Source: Diaporthe sp. PMI_573
Taxonomy: Eukaryota > Ascomycota > Sordariomycetes > Diaporthales > Diaporthaceae
Length of the DNA: 64,000 nt
NCBI GenBank assembly: GCA_021399435.1
Contig: JAJTUP010000003.1
Coordinates: 1,922,001 to 1,986,000 of the forward strand
Direction: 5' to 3'
Numbering within the stretch: the stretch's first letter is position 1; every line of letters begins with the position of its first letter. Of the stretch, positions 44,105 to 56,225 are shown piece after piece. Made by a program: the position numbers and the translations under genes. Under the pieces are notes generated by a model. The model was not told the DNA's origin. It saw only the letters and a list, made by a program, of their open reading frames with translations, and did not search any database.

Positions 44105-44839
44105 ATGTCCTGTAAGTCACCTCGCTCCTCCACCTGTGGACGGTTCCACCCGTCACATGTGCCCCGACGCGTGGCTTGGCACTGAATCCCCGGCAGTTCT
44201 CAGCTCATCCGCAAAGATTGTACACAGCACTAAGCTGCCAGATGGGGCCACTCAGAAGCAGGGAACTGCGATGCTCCAGGACCACGAGTTCTTTCTCTCC
44301 TGCAACCCACACATGCAGAAGTTTGAGGTCCTAGGGCAGGTTTCTGAACCAGATTTGCCCGAGAGCATCAAACCCTTGGGCCCGACGACCTCGTACAAGG
44401 TTACTGATATTGTTGAGACCTTACCAAAAGGTATCTGGGGCTCAAGCGTGGAGTCAAACTATGAGTTCACAGACTTTGAGCTGGGGACGTTTTGTCTCTT
44501 GAGGAGCCCTCTTAATGTGGTCATGCATACAGTCTGGTCCATCGAGGACAAGGATGACGGCCTGGAGCTGGTGGAAGCTTGCGAGATCAAGTGTTCAAGG
44601 TTTCTCATTGGAATTGTCAAGTCTCTCAATGAGGGCGGATGTAAGTATCTCTGCCCATTTCCTCTGCAACTCTAGCAGGGAAATGGTGTTGACCCCAATC
44701 CTTACTATGTAGTTGGCTGAATGAGTATCCATTTGATGCTGACTAGTATATCTGCACAGGGTCTAGCATCCATGCTAAAATGATGGATCGACTCAAAAAG
44801 GAAGTGGGAGAACCTTCAACAAATGGGGCTGCCGCGTGA
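44105..44839 (+). CDS. DUF7053-type fungal protein
   Basis: Three exons, 44105-44111, 44197-44640 and 44760-44839, give 176 residues. The first exon is only 7 nt (ATGTCCT) before a GTAAGT donor. Introns of 85 and 119 nt have ACTGA/GCTGAC branch sites and CAG acceptors. The protein begins MSFLSSSAKIVHSTKLP and is a compact single-domain START/SRPBCC-like sequence with FFLSCNPHMQKFEVLGQ, TSYKVTDIVETLPKGIWGSSVES and CEIKCSRFLIGIVK...WSSIHAKMMDRLK. This is the order of blocks seen in the fungal DUF7053 family. Members are thought to be lipid- or small-molecule-binding folds; function unproven. The unspliced frame gives a wrong N-terminus (MDGSTRHMC...). Confidence 0.82.
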
Positions 44840-47800
44840 CCACCAGATGGGTCTGCTACTTTACTTAGAGTAATCCCGAATAAGCCACATCTGAATAAAA
44901 GTTGATCATATGCATACGATACTCCGTTGTCCGTGTATTCCACGTGAGTCGCCAGCGATGGGGACTCTTGATCTTTGTTTTGCACATTATAGGACACATA
45001 AACTGTGGGACGAAAGTAACAAAGGGCAAGATATCAGAAGAGCTAGCAAATTTCCCACACTTCAAAAACTACAATTTCGTATTCATATGCATTATTACAG
45101 TAACACTGCCACATCTTCAAAAATCACAACACGTCATTGTGGAGCTTCCTGTGGCTTGATTCCCATCTACCTGGTCACCTGTAGCCCGCAGGAGGTTATC
45201 CTACAGGAGAATTTGGGGGGGGGGGCGCAGATGCTGCGGCTGAGTAGCGGACACCCAAGCCAAGCTCATAGTTAAATACCACGATTTATGTACTACAGCA
45301 AGAGCGGGGAAAATGAAATCCCGGACTGGTGGAAGTATGTACAGCGAGCCTTTGATATCAACAGAACCTAGTCGTAATGTACCCCATTATGATGAGCCTA
45401 GTTGGAGGACAATGTCGGCTACAAGTCCGACACGATATTTCGAAGTTGAGTTGCAAGGCGGCACGTGCATGGGGCCAGAGTGAAATGACTCGTCAGGCGT
45501 AGCCTGCCTGGTCATGAATAGTCTTGGAAGCCTGGTTTACACCAGAAACAAAGGTTATTTGGAATTGCATGACCGAGCCTTGGATCTTTGGGTGGCAGAA
45601 TGCTTGTGTATATCTCGGCTAAATATTCTTCTCAAGACAATCTGGATTTGGCTAAGTCCGATGGTTCTGATTTTCAGCTCAGTCTGTGAAGGCCGGCAAA
45701 CACACGCATACGGATCAGATCTACCGTGGCACAATACAACAACATGAAGTCAATCTGGGCCAAAGCCGCGGTAAACTTTACTCAAAAGAAGCTCATACTC
45801 TGTTCGGTAGAGAAAGAGAGGACCATAGGCTCCTGTAGTTCGGATGAAGTCCGCTTTGTTTTCCTGGCGGGCGTGCTCTCTATCTAATGGCTCCTACACC
45901 GATTGGGCAGCTGGCCATGTGGAGTAGAAGAGACGTCATGGGCGAGACACTCGATGCTAGGGCGCCACGAATGTCATTGTAGGATCGATCTGCCAGCCGC
46001 GGTCTGTGCAAACTCTATGTGGGATGCGCTTCATGCGCATACGGCCACGTCCTCGGACACTCCACGTGCGGTCCGTGTTCTGCGATCTACATTTCCTGGT
46101 TACCTCGAGATCATCTCCACCGATGGTGTTGAGCTGATCTCGTCCGTTTCGCCAGACAAATTTGCACTTAGTTATATATAGTCGCACGGATACCAAGCCC
46201 CTGTGCGCGCGGGCAGCCTTCGGTGGCCTACTGTGTAGACCCAGAGTAAGAGCTGTCAGTCCCTGGCCGTCGGCTCCCGAAAGCAGAGATGTTCGGAGCT
46301 TTTTGAGTTTTCTCGATAGATCGCAGGCGTCTCAGCGTGTCCTGCATCCCTAAGCTCTGCTATGCTGTAAGCATTTACACACATAGTCAGTATACCCTGC
46401 GATTATGTGGTGGTGTAATGTTTCGAGTAAGTTGTGTCAAAACGCCCGTCACTGTGCAGCAGATGTTCCAGAAAAACGGGGTCACGTATCGACCGCTTGT
46501 TCGCTTTCGGTCGGGAATACCACAGGAGATAAAATTTGGGGACTCTGTTCAACAGCAAAGAGCTCAGGCCAATAACAGCTGGCGCACATACGATACCATC
46601 AGGAATAGTGGATATCACTACGTGGTAATTATGTGTGTGGTTCCCAGGATCGGTGCATTTAACTTTTCCGATATAGTCCAAGCTACCATGCATCTCAACA
46701 CAGATATCCCGGGTGAGCTTGCTAGATCATCTGATAAGTGCACACGTGGGCAGAATGTTGCGCCGATGGGTTCCTTGATGGCCGTCCCAAAACAGTCGTG
46801 GGAAACTGGGTCAAACTTCACGGGTCGTTCCGCTGTGGATTTGCTGCCCAGTTGCCCTGTTTCTCTACCCAGTACGTAGGGGTTCCGGCATGTGTGTTGC
46901 TTACGACAGCTCGACTAGGACCCACTCACCCACGCAGACATCCTCGAATTTCACAGCCGCCGATCTCCAAAAGAGCGATGGTCTCTGTCCAGTATAGGAC
47001 GACCTAGCATCGCCAAGCGTTGCGGAAGCAACACCCGCCCACATCGCGCACGACTTGGCCAACCGTGGCATCCATCACCGATGTCGACGTCTAGATGTCC
47101 CTGGCAACCTAATAATAATGGCTATTTGATGAGTCGTGAACTGCTCGTCCGTGCGGGCTTTGTGGCCGTGGCGGGATCGACCAATCGTGCCCCGAAACTT
47201 CCGCACGGATACACGAGGTTGCATTCCACAATATACCAGAGTGGTATCATGGCTGGCCCCCTCAACAACGATTGCCCGAGTCGTGCCCACCAATCCTTCG
47301 AGAGCTTGTGGTGGGCAAGATGATGTCAGTGCTTTCGACATCACCCTTGCTGGCGAGTTTGATGCCCTTGCATTTGACTTCCCGCTCCAGGGCGGATTGA
47401 GCTTCGTGACAAGGAAGGCCCCAGAATTATTCGTTCTGATCTGCATCCTCAACACGGCTCACCCGCCCTGTCAGCCTGTGGAAGACAAGCCTTGACAGGC
47501 TCGTCATCAAGTTTGTGACCTGTCGGATCCTGTTGCGGAATTAAGATACCGTGGTACCAGGTAATGATCGTCCCTGTTGGTGAACTGACTCGCTGCCGGA
47601 CTCAGGGACGGCAGGGCAAAACGGCCGTCCTGCCCCATAGAAGAACAGTCCCCACGAACTCGATTCCACTGACTCCGTCTCTTTCGCCGCCCTGCCTATG
47701 CTCGACTATGGGCCATACCGGCATACGGCCATTTTCACTGTCTTCTCGCCGACGCATCTGAGCACAGAGACTCAGCGGAGGCTCCGCCTCTGACGGAGAC

Positions 47801-47850
47801 CCCGACCAAAGAAAAAGAAGCGATTCAGGTTTCGGCAAAATACCAACGAG
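44840..47850. other. Long gene-poor region
   Basis: About 3 kb. Contains minisatellite locus 5. Frames at 46337-46879 (+), 46403-46821 (-) and 47075-47455 (-) overlap and lack splice logic or domains. They may be decayed coding sequence, but I cannot support a gene. Confidence 0.45.
45183..45212 (+). repeat. 15-bp minisatellite family, locus 5 (two units)
   Basis: GCAGGAGGTTATCCTACAGG marks about two units, followed by a G12 run (45215-45226) and agatgctgcggctgagtagcgg, which is shared with locus 4. Confidence 0.65.
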
Positions 47851-49056
47851 ATGTCGACAGAGCAAGGCCCTCTCGTGTCGGACCAGACCTCGTGGCAGGC
47901 CACAAGACCTCTGGTCCGCGCCGCCATCACAGCCATTGTGATAGACACCCTTATTGTCACCGCGAAGACCTTCTCCAGGCACGGCATTGCCAAGTTGCGC
48001 TTTTGGTGGGACGACTTTTGGATCATCGTGGGCTATTTCTTGTTGATGCCTATATGTGGCTTGGGGTTGGCAATGGTCAAGGTGGAAACGGCCTGGAGCA
48101 ACGAAGACCGAATCATACTGAACCTGGAGGAGAACGAGATCTTGTTGAAGATCATATACGCGCTGCTGCAATTTCTGCTTGCGTCGTATGCGGCTACACG
48201 ATTCTCCATCCTCGCCCTTTACTTGCGCATCTTCTCCGACAGACGGTTGAGAATCGCCATCTGGGCTGTGACAGCTTTCGTCACCTTACAATGGCTGGGC
48301 TTCGCGATCACGTCGGTATTCCAATGCATTCCGGTATATCATTTCTGGGACAGAGCTGTTGAGGGCACTTGTATCGATGTCGACAAGTTCTACCGAAGCG
48401 TAACCCCATTCAATCTGGTCGTCGACGTCATCCTTGTTCTCATGCCGCTGCCGACCGTCTGGCAGCTCAAAGCAACCAAAACACGCAAATCGGCTCTGAC
48501 GCTTCTCTTCGGAATTGGCCTCGCAGCACTCGTGGCCTCAGCGATCCGGCTCTCCGTTTACGCAGGGCACACGGCCAAATACATCGCGCCGAGCTACACT
48601 AACATAATGATCCTATGGCTTGTGGTGGAACCTTCGATCTACCTGATCGCTGCCTGCCTGCCAGCAATGCATGTGAGTAGCATTTGTCCTTTCCAATCTG
48701 CGCTGTCCACTAACCTGACGCTTGTGTAGCACATTGTCGCAGCTGTGGTCCCAAGGAGGTTAGCAAACTGGATGTCAGACCGCATGGCAAGGATCAGTCG
48801 ACTTCAAAGCACAGTCCTTGGCCGAAGCAAAACGGGTGTGTCGATGACAAGCGACTCAAGGGGCTTAACAGACGACACTGAAATGGGCCTGGAACTGGGA
48901 GCAGGCATTCCCACTAAGGCTCGCGTCGAGGTGGCCCCTCATGAGCAAAAGATCATCACCGATCCCTGGATGGAGAACCAAGGTATAATGGTCACAACTG
49001 ACATCAAGGTCGAAGTCAGTCAAGAGGACCGGATTGAACGGGTAATTGGCTTCTGA
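47851..49056 (+). CDS. PTH11-like / fungal rhodopsin-domain integral membrane protein
   Basis: Two exons, 47851-48672 and 48730-49056, encode 382 residues. The intron is 57 nt, GTGAGT..TAG, phase 0. Seven predicted helices span about residues 20-285. Hallmark words include RFWWDDFWIIVGYF after helix 1, YAATRFSILALYLRIFSDRR, FQCIPVYHFWD, and FNLVVDVILVLMPLPTVWQLK, all typical of the fungal rhodopsin-like domain (PF20684). There is no N-terminal CFEM domain, so this is the short class. The ~100-residue cytoplasmic tail is polar with Ser/Thr. Some relatives (Pth11) sense surfaces in plant-infecting fungi; most have unknown ligands. It is convergent with the MFS gene, with a MITE-like repeat between. 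Confidence 0.9.
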
Positions 49057-49082
49057 ATGTCTGTGGGTATAAGTAGGAGAGG

Positions 49083-49168
49083 GGTGTTTAAGCGTTTACC
49101 ACTGTATGAAGGGACCGCCTACATACTGCTTAAGAAGCGTACGTACACGGATTAAAAACGAAACCACC
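49083..49168 (+). repeat. MITE-like dispersed repeat, full copy C
   Basis: 86 bp from GGTGTTTAAGCG to CGAAACCACC, nearly identical to copies A and B. I see no long direct repeat at its flanks. It lies in the short gap between two convergent stop codons, 27 bp after the first gene ends and 61 bp before the second. Confidence 0.85.
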
Positions 49169-49228
49169 TTAATTGAAACGGCTTTGATGAAAAACTACAG
49201 GTCAATCTTGTATACTTGGACTTGATTC

Positions 49229-51015
49229 TCAATGAACGAGTCCCTTCTCAATCCTGATCCTGACCTCATGCCAATACTGCAATCTTTTCCGTTCTCTGAG
49301 AGACTTCCCAAATTTGATCATGGCCAGAAAGACGGAGCAGACAGCCAGTCCAACAAATGCCACGCTTAAAAAGCAGTTCTGATAGCCCAGAGCATCCAAC
49401 CACGGCGTGATTCCATATCCAATTGCAAAGCTCATCGTGTTACGGATCAATATGCAAGTCGCCAGCGCATCGCCCGACAGGTCGCGGTAAGAATCCACCA
49501 GATACGAGATCGAAAGGGTCACTCCACAGCCGTTGCATATTGAGATCATAAACATGGCAAACAAGAGCCCAAACCAGTGTACACCGTGTGCTGCGCCAAC
49601 ACCCCAAAGAATCGACCCGGCAGGTAGTATAATTGTGGCTGCTGCGAACAGCCAGAGCCTCTGCTCGGGCTCAAACACGCCACCATTCCGCCGAGCCAGG
49701 CGGATGACGAACCAGTCGCTGAAGACACCGGTGAATAATGAGGCGACAGTGACTCCAATTATACATGCGAGGTAGGATAAGCCGACGATTGCAGGACTGA
49801 AATTGTATGGCTCACCTCCGAGGATGATGGAGGCCGTGGCATTCAGGATGTTAAACCAGACGAGGTACGTCCCATAAGAGAACCCGGCGTAGAAGATGAC
49901 AGGCCAGGACAGTAGCTTGAGGATCTGAACAGCGCGCCAGCCCATCGTGAAAGGGCGAGGCTTGTCCCACAGGGCAAGCTTTTCTCGGTACGTCTTGCGC
50001 CGGTACGCAGTGCTTGATCCAGCAGCTGGACTCCGAGGAACATCTGCTCCGACACTCTTTTCTGGGGATGACTTGCTTTCGCTCGCTGGACTCGTAGCCT
50101 CGGGATCATTGGCAGTCGACGTCTGTACGCCTTCGATGACACCAACCGTTTTTCTGTCATAATTGGTCTCTTCTAGGAAGCAGAACAAAAACACCGAGAC
50201 GACGGCACAGAACACAGCATGGATGAAGAAGCACCATTTGTACCCTATGCCATCGTTGATGAAACCCGTGATTACTGGTGCAAAGAAATTGCTGTTGGCC
50301 AGCATCCATGCATACCAGCCCATGTATGTACCTCGTTCATGAGCAAAGTAGAGGTCGGTGATCGAGGTTTCCGGGAGGGCCTCGATGGGAGCCGCAAAGA
50401 AACCAATCGCGATATTTCTCGCGATCCACTGGCCGTTGCCTTTAGCGTACGGGCTCCAGACGCTGATGGCCTGTATGCAATCAGCTTATTTCGGCACACA
50501 CACGGACCAAGTCGTGAACCTACAATCATGGCAACGGTTGAAATGAGATACGTGATTCTTTTGCCGTATTGTAAGGCGAAGGGCTGCCAGAACAGCAGAC
50601 CCCATCCACACAAGAGGAAGAAATATCCAGTTCCGGCATTGAGATTGGCGATGCTCACGTCCAGCGCCGTAGACAGTGGGACCAAGACTGAATAAACAAC
50701 CGACAGGGCCATGCCTACAAACCAGGTATATCTGCAAACATTGAGCCACTCTAGTTCTAGTTCCAGGTGCCCGGCATCATGTTTAGAAACTTACAGCATG
50801 ATGCAAGTCAGTGCCAGACGTTTCCTCCCCGGCGACCAGTTCAAAGGATCCTCGGGGTCATCAGACGGCGTTGGCACCAGGATTATGTCCTTTTGCCCCC
50901 TGGCGTGCTGAGTCGCCAAGTGCTCGTCGATGTCGATGAGCTGGACAGTTCCCGGCACCTGGGACTCGTCGATGTCTCCGTGATGGTTGCCGCCAATGTT
51001 GCCCGCCGCTGCCAT
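49229..51015 (-). CDS. MFS transporter (DHA1-like, fungal)
   Basis: Three exons, 50795-51015, 50524-50731 and 49229-50470, give 556 residues. Introns are 63 nt (GTAAGT..CAG) and 53 nt (GTAGGT..CAG). The N-terminus holds [14 protein letters not shown], a family marker preceding helix 1. Splicing rebuilds [34 protein letters not shown] and [28 protein letters not shown]. About 12 helices flank a ~95-residue cytoplasmic loop. This group of fungal carriers includes siderophore-, drug- and metabolite-type transporters; the substrate is not deducible. Start ATG 51015 (MAAAGNIGG) is preferred; a longer open frame upstream looks like leader. It is divergent from the next gene, with about 1 kb shared promoter. 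Confidence 0.88.
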
Positions 51016-52002
51016 CTTGATGAATAGCACAGTCGTGATGATGCTCTGTCTGAGGGAATTTTGAAGCCGGTCATAGGGCTCTGGAGAGGACCATAAGTTC
51101 CCCGGTTGTAGCTTTCCGTCGACCAACCTCGTCGTGGAGAGGAAGCGTCCGAGACATAGCCTCGATTAAAAGCATAAGCGCCGTGCAACCACCGACTCCA
51201 ACCAGTCCAACCAGTAGCGCCCTGTCGATCATATCAAGCCAGTGCGACACTGGCACGCAGCGCACATGATGATAAGCATCTCCAAAACGCCGCCTGGCAA
51301 CTCTATCTTATCACCTATCAACAATGATGCCCGGGCTACGTCCTATCGTATGCATCACCGGCAGGAGTTTTTTATGGAACTTTATTTCTGGCAAATTGGT
51401 GCAACCAGCGCATTCAACGGTGTGTTTTGCTTTTTGAGTGTGTGAACCACGCCTTTAAGACCACGTTGGGGGTGTGTGATCACAGGTATTTGAATTGGCG
51501 GATACATCTGCCGAGTAGACTTGTCTGCTACAAAGAGCCCCGGCTTCGGCAGAATGATTGATTTGGAGCAGCGGAGTTTGCTGCAATCTCCGCACCATCA
51601 GGGTACCGAGGTTGTAGTGACGTTTGTTTCCCCCTGGAGCTGCAGCCCCCAGACACAGCGGGCATTATTTGGGGGTCGCGTGCTGGGAATCCAATCCGTC
51701 GATAGCGATAGACATGATTCTTTGGTCCTGAAACCCCGGATTGGATACACAGCCGCAAAATGCAAGCTGAGCCTGAAGTCCATTGCAAAAAATAGCACTG
51801 CATGTCTGTAGGTGAAGGATTCCGTAGCCTCGGCATCCTTCATGCATCAAAACTGGTGGGACCATATAGTCCCAACCATTTGACTCTGCTCAGCGAGATG
51901 ACTTTGTAAAGGTGGCGTCTTTCCATGGTTGGCCTGACCTAAGAGAATAATGATTTGTTCCAGAAATACACGAAGTACCGTGATCTTTTGTTCCTCACCG
52001 AC
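51016..52002. other. Divergent promoter region and possible 5' exon of next gene
   Basis: No complete gene. A TTGTTCCAG acceptor at 51963 and an upstream ATGTCT|GTAGGT at 51801 could form a tiny first exon of the membrane protein gene below. Otherwise nothing is seen. Confidence 0.4.
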
Positions 52003-54060
52003 ATGTCAGTTGGTAACGCGACATGGCCTTCCCATCTCTGGGAATCAGAAGATTGGGGCTATTATAAGGAAGCCCGGCAGGGTTACTACAGTACCAGAGA
52101 AACCCCATCAGATTTCGAGGCCCTTACGGAACCCTTAAATATCGCGGCAAACAACGGGATCGACTCGATACTGGCGTCCGTCCGGAGCGACGTAAGCGCT
52201 TTTCAAATTGGCAAGGGCAGTTGCGCCAACAGCTCCGACGAGTACCTTGACCGCCAACGTGAACACAGCACCTGTTACAGTACATGCCACACCCGAAGCA
52301 CACTCTTCCTGCCGTTCAATTTGGAGCCTTGTATGAAGCTCGCCACAATTGCCGTGCTGATCGGGAACGGCACGGTTGAGATGACCGAGTCTGACCCCGA
52401 TACCGACGGTACTCTTGAGTCCCTCGGCATCGGAGACCTGGCCACCTGGGATGGCAACAAGATACTCGGTGATATTGTCCAATGCGTGGTGTCATCCTGT
52501 GAGGACACCTCCATTGGGGCATGCCCACCTTCTGTCCGTGGTCTCAGCGATATCAACGTGAATGCAGAGAACCTACAAGACATATCTCAAAGCCTCGACC
52601 AGTTTTGCGATGGTGTCCATGCCAAACTCAACCCCGATATCGCCGGTCCAGGGGTAAGTGCTTGGTTGAAGGACCTTGTCTGAGAGGTTTAGTGTGGGAA
52701 AGCTGATCTGTATCATCCTCAAGGTCATGTTGTCTTATCTCCTGCAGACGAGTATCGCCCTCTTCCTTTTTCTGGTCCTTAAGACTCTCAACTCATGGAG
52801 TCGCATAGTTTTCTGGCCCCTTATCGGCCTCATAGGGCAGATATTGGTGCCAAGGAGACCCAGTTCGTGGGTGAGAGCGACCATTCTACAGCATAGACTG
52901 GCACAGACTCGTTTAAACGCAGCGACTATAACGTCGTTGGTGGAGTTCCAAGAAGTTCAGGCTTTCTTCGTCATTTCTATTGGAATCGCGACGCTGGCCA
53001 CATCTCAGACGGAGGGCCGTACAGCGTCCGGATCGAATTCCTTTGCCGAAGTCCTGCTAAATGCCAAGACGGTTCAGTCTTTGGCCGTGAACAGCATCCT
53101 ACCAGTCGTTTTGACCCAGTGCGTCCTTCAGCGGGAAGGAATGCTGTGGTGGTACAGTTTTGGGCTGACCTCGACCACCGTGTTGTTGGCTCAGATCGTC
53201 CGGTCTCCTAGCATGTCGCGGGTGTCAAGCTTTGAGACTCTCTGGCGGAATTTCAAAGAAGCGAGCCCCGTGGAAGCGTGCGGAGGTCTTCCCAATCCGA
53301 TGACTTACTGCAAAACAGATGTCTACAATGAGAGATATGGAGACTGGAGAGGTTCTGGCGTGGCATTGGTCTTTGTTTATATTGCCATTGTGACGTTACT
53401 CATTGACATGCTAGCGACCGTCCCGCGGATCCGACAACTCATCAACCTCCATCTTACCAGAATCATGCTGAGGGCAGGCAACCACGAGCTGCACGGGTTT
53501 CTGTTCCTGGTGCTGAGAAATTACATTTGGCCTGGCCTCCGCGAATTCTGGTGGTTCGGGGTCCAGGCAGGTCTCCTGGCCTTCGTCATCTCATACTTCA
53601 CAGAGGTATTGATCATGGCATTTTCTGTCGATCTCATGAACTTTGGGAACTTCAACTACGGCCAACTTATTTCGGTCATGGTCTGGGCTCCGACACTTGG
53701 AAAGTTTGCATACTTTAGTATCTGTGAGTACTCTATCTCCGCTACTGGCCATACGCAGATTATAGGGCTGCTTTCGAACAATTGAGACTAACACGAGTAC
53801 AAGTCGGTATCGAGGAGGGTTTTGGCCGTCGCTTGGCAAAGAATTACCGGGTGGTTCGCGACGTCCATGAACGCAAGCATTACAAACGGGAATGCGGCAT
53901 ACACTACTATGGTTATGAGCATGATTTCAGTTCGATCAATGAGAAAGCGACAGAGGAGCTCAAGACGCCAGGACACACAATGTCTGAGCTTGCTGGGCCA
54001 AAGGCATGCTACAGGAATACCACCAGCCTTCCGAGACAAGTATGCCAGTGTTTACTTTAG
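52003..54060 (+). CDS. Multi-pass fungal membrane protein, function unknown
   Basis: Exons 52003-52653, 52724-53723 and 53804-54060 give 635 residues from internal ATG 52003. The frame is open to a TTCCAG acceptor at 51963, so ~13 more residues (KYTKYRDLLFLTD) and a small 5' exon are likely. A Cys-rich extracellular N-half (about 215 residues: STCYSTCHTRS, VVSSCEDTS, QFCDGVH) is followed by DIAGPGVMLSYLLQTSIALFLFLVL and about seven further helices, ending in GIEEGFGRRLAKNYR and a cytoplasmic tail. This architecture recurs in filamentous fungi as uncharacterised integral membrane proteins. Both introns need AAG acceptors (CCTCAAG, TACAAG). The alternative CAG at 52747 for intron 1 would delete eight residues that look conserved. 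Confidence 0.75.
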
Positions 54061-54541
54061 ATATGGACGTTATAGAGCAAAAAATGGTTCACGCTAGAAA
54101 TTTAACAAATCCGTCACCACGTCTGAATGTCCATTTAAATCAATCTCAAAGACGTTGAACATCGCAAAAAATGTTTTATGAAAATTATATCAGAATAGTA
54201 AATATAACGTACGCGTAGTGGTAGCCTGGGTATTTAGGTACTTGGATAAACCCGATGTCCGGCCGGGTACCCTAGGGCCAGCGAGTGGGCGGGTATCGCC
54301 GGGGGCACTCGCTTCTAATTCCGCGCCGCCAGGGGGCCACGGCTAAAGCGTCGAGCATTGCATCATCACTGCCGATAGTGGGGGTGGGGGGGTCGGGGGG
54401 GGGGCTCCCGACGCCCTGGGCCGAGGCGAGGGGTGGTGACGAGATGGATATCTTCGGCTTCGCCCTGCTCCCAGAGCGGAATTGGGGCTTTCGGTTCGCG
54501 CTTCAATATAATATCTTGATCAATTGGAACCGACAAGCTTG
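54061..54541. other. Intergenic region with G-quadruplex-like tract
   Basis: Promoter/leader of the flavin-reductase gene. G5-T-G7-TC-G10 at 54380-54404 could fold into a G-quadruplex. No gene is seen. Confidence 0.55.
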
Positions 54542-55686
54542 ATGCAGCCCAGGCTCCCAGCCAGCAAGTCCCTCAACCACCTCCGACGCCTCTCGACCAC
54601 CGCCACCACCTCGTTGTTATCTCCTCCCCCGCGAAACCAACGTCTCCTCTCCACCTCCGCTGCCGCCCTCAAGATGAAGGAGTCCGACATCAAGCGCAAC
54701 CCCCACCCAGACTTCAAGAAGGTCGAGGCCTCGCGCCCAGCCTGGGACCGCGACGCCGAGGGCTTCAAATACACACAGGTGGCCTCGCCCTCGTGGAACT
54801 TCGGCTCCGGCGCCAACGACCTGGCGACAGAGGACCAGCAGCGCAAGCAGCACGTAACCATCGACCCCTTCGCCGAGGGGAGGGCCCCCGTCAACAATTA
54901 CAAGCTCCTGATCTCGGCCGTGGTGCCGCGCCCCATCGCCTTCGTGTCCACCGTCTCCCCTGACGGCAAGACCACGAACCTCGCGCCCTTCTCCTACTTC
55001 CAGGTGATCAACCACGACCCGCCACTGTTCGTCATCGGCTTCGCCTCGTCGCTCGAGGGCGCCGCGGCCGCGAAGCACACCCTGCACAATCTCGCCGAGA
55101 CGCGCGAGTGCACCGTCAACATCATCAGCGAGCACTTTGCCGAGGCCGCAAACAGCACCAGCATCAACGCCCCCTACGGCGCCTCCGAGTGGGCCGTCTC
55201 CGGCCTGACGCCGTCCTACGACTGCCACACCGTCAAGCCCGCGCGCGTCAAGGAGGCCGTCTTCTCCATCGAGGCCAAGCTCGAGAGCCTGCGCGAGTTC
55301 GAGAGCCGGAGCAAGCCCGGCACCAAGAACGCCACCATGGTCATCATCGAGGGCACGAGGTTCTGGGTGCGCGAGGACGCCATCAACGAGGATAGGAACG
55401 TTATAGACCCATCGGTAGGTGTCCTTAGCCTCGCCTGCGCCATGATGTGCCTGTCTGCGCACCATCCGACGCTGTTCCATGTGCTATCATGCTGACGTAT
55501 ATTCGACGGCAACAGGTTCTTCGGCCGATAAGCAGACTCGGCGGCATCACCTACGGCCGCACGATCGAGGGCTTCGAGCTCCCCAGGCCCGATTTCACAA
55601 AGGACCTCAGGGGCTCGGAGGGTTACGAGAAGCTTGAGGGCGAGAGGGGAGGCAAGGATGATAGCCATGCGGAGGGTAAGATATAA
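54542..55686 (+). CDS. Flavin reductase-like (FMN-binding split-barrel) protein
   Basis: Two exons, 54542-55414 and 55516-55686, give 347 residues. The intron is 101 nt, GTAGGT..CAG, phase 0. The first ~44 residues (MQPRLPASKSLNHLRRLSTT..., Arg/Ser/Leu, no acid) look like a mitochondrial presequence; an in-frame ATG at 54674 (MKESDIKRN) could give a cytosolic form. The flavin-reductase-like domain (PF01613) runs from about residue 105, with NNYKLLISAVVPRPIAFVSTVSPDGKTTNLAPFSYF and a later VNIISEHFAEAANSTS. Exon 2 supplies RLGGITYGR, the usual domain end. Such proteins bind FMN and belong to the bacterial DUF447/flavoredoxin-like group; the fungal reaction is not established. GC content is high in exon 1. 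Confidence 0.88.
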
Positions 55687-56225
55687 TACAATTGGCCACC
55701 GGGATATGTATAATAAGACGCATCATACTATGTCGATTGCTTTATAGAGACCAACATAGAAAATTCGGCATGTCAAGGGTATCACGCGCACGCACGCACG
55801 TAGCGGAGTGACGCACCTGAAGAACACCGGCCCAATAATGAGAAAACACAAGGGTGAATGTACTGCACACCATGTTCCAGCTTGAACTGACAAAAGGCTA
55901 ACATCAAACAAGTAGTATTCCCGTGGTATCTCCTTGCCTCCTTCTACGTATACGTGACTCCTGGAACGAAACAAGCCGCCCTTACCCCCTAAGCCAACCC
56001 CAAGCGCGGAGAACACCTGACACCGGCCAAACGAAACCCGTCTTCCCGCCGGAGATCGACTCCACGATTCCGAGACCAAAGACCCTGAATTTCCCCTTGA
56101 GCCTTGCCGGTAGGTTGAAAAGGCACAAACAATACGACTCCGACTATACGGTTTCCAAACAGGAGGAACGCAGAGCTCAGCACACAATCGTAGCCAACGT
56201 CGCCAAGTCGCCCCGGAGAAGCCGG
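55687..56225. other. Intergenic region between convergent genes
   Basis: 3' flanks of the flavin-reductase and phosphodiesterase genes. Overlapping short frames on both strands, none family-like. Confidence 0.5.

Noticed and set aside
46337..46879. 180-codon plus-strand frame
   Set aside because: Two antisense frames of similar quality overlap it, and the protein looks like random reading with no domain.
47075..47455. Minus-strand frame faintly like an alcohol-dehydrogenase N-terminus
   Set aside because: The resemblance is limited to a few residues (AFLVTK) and no cofactor domain follows on either side.
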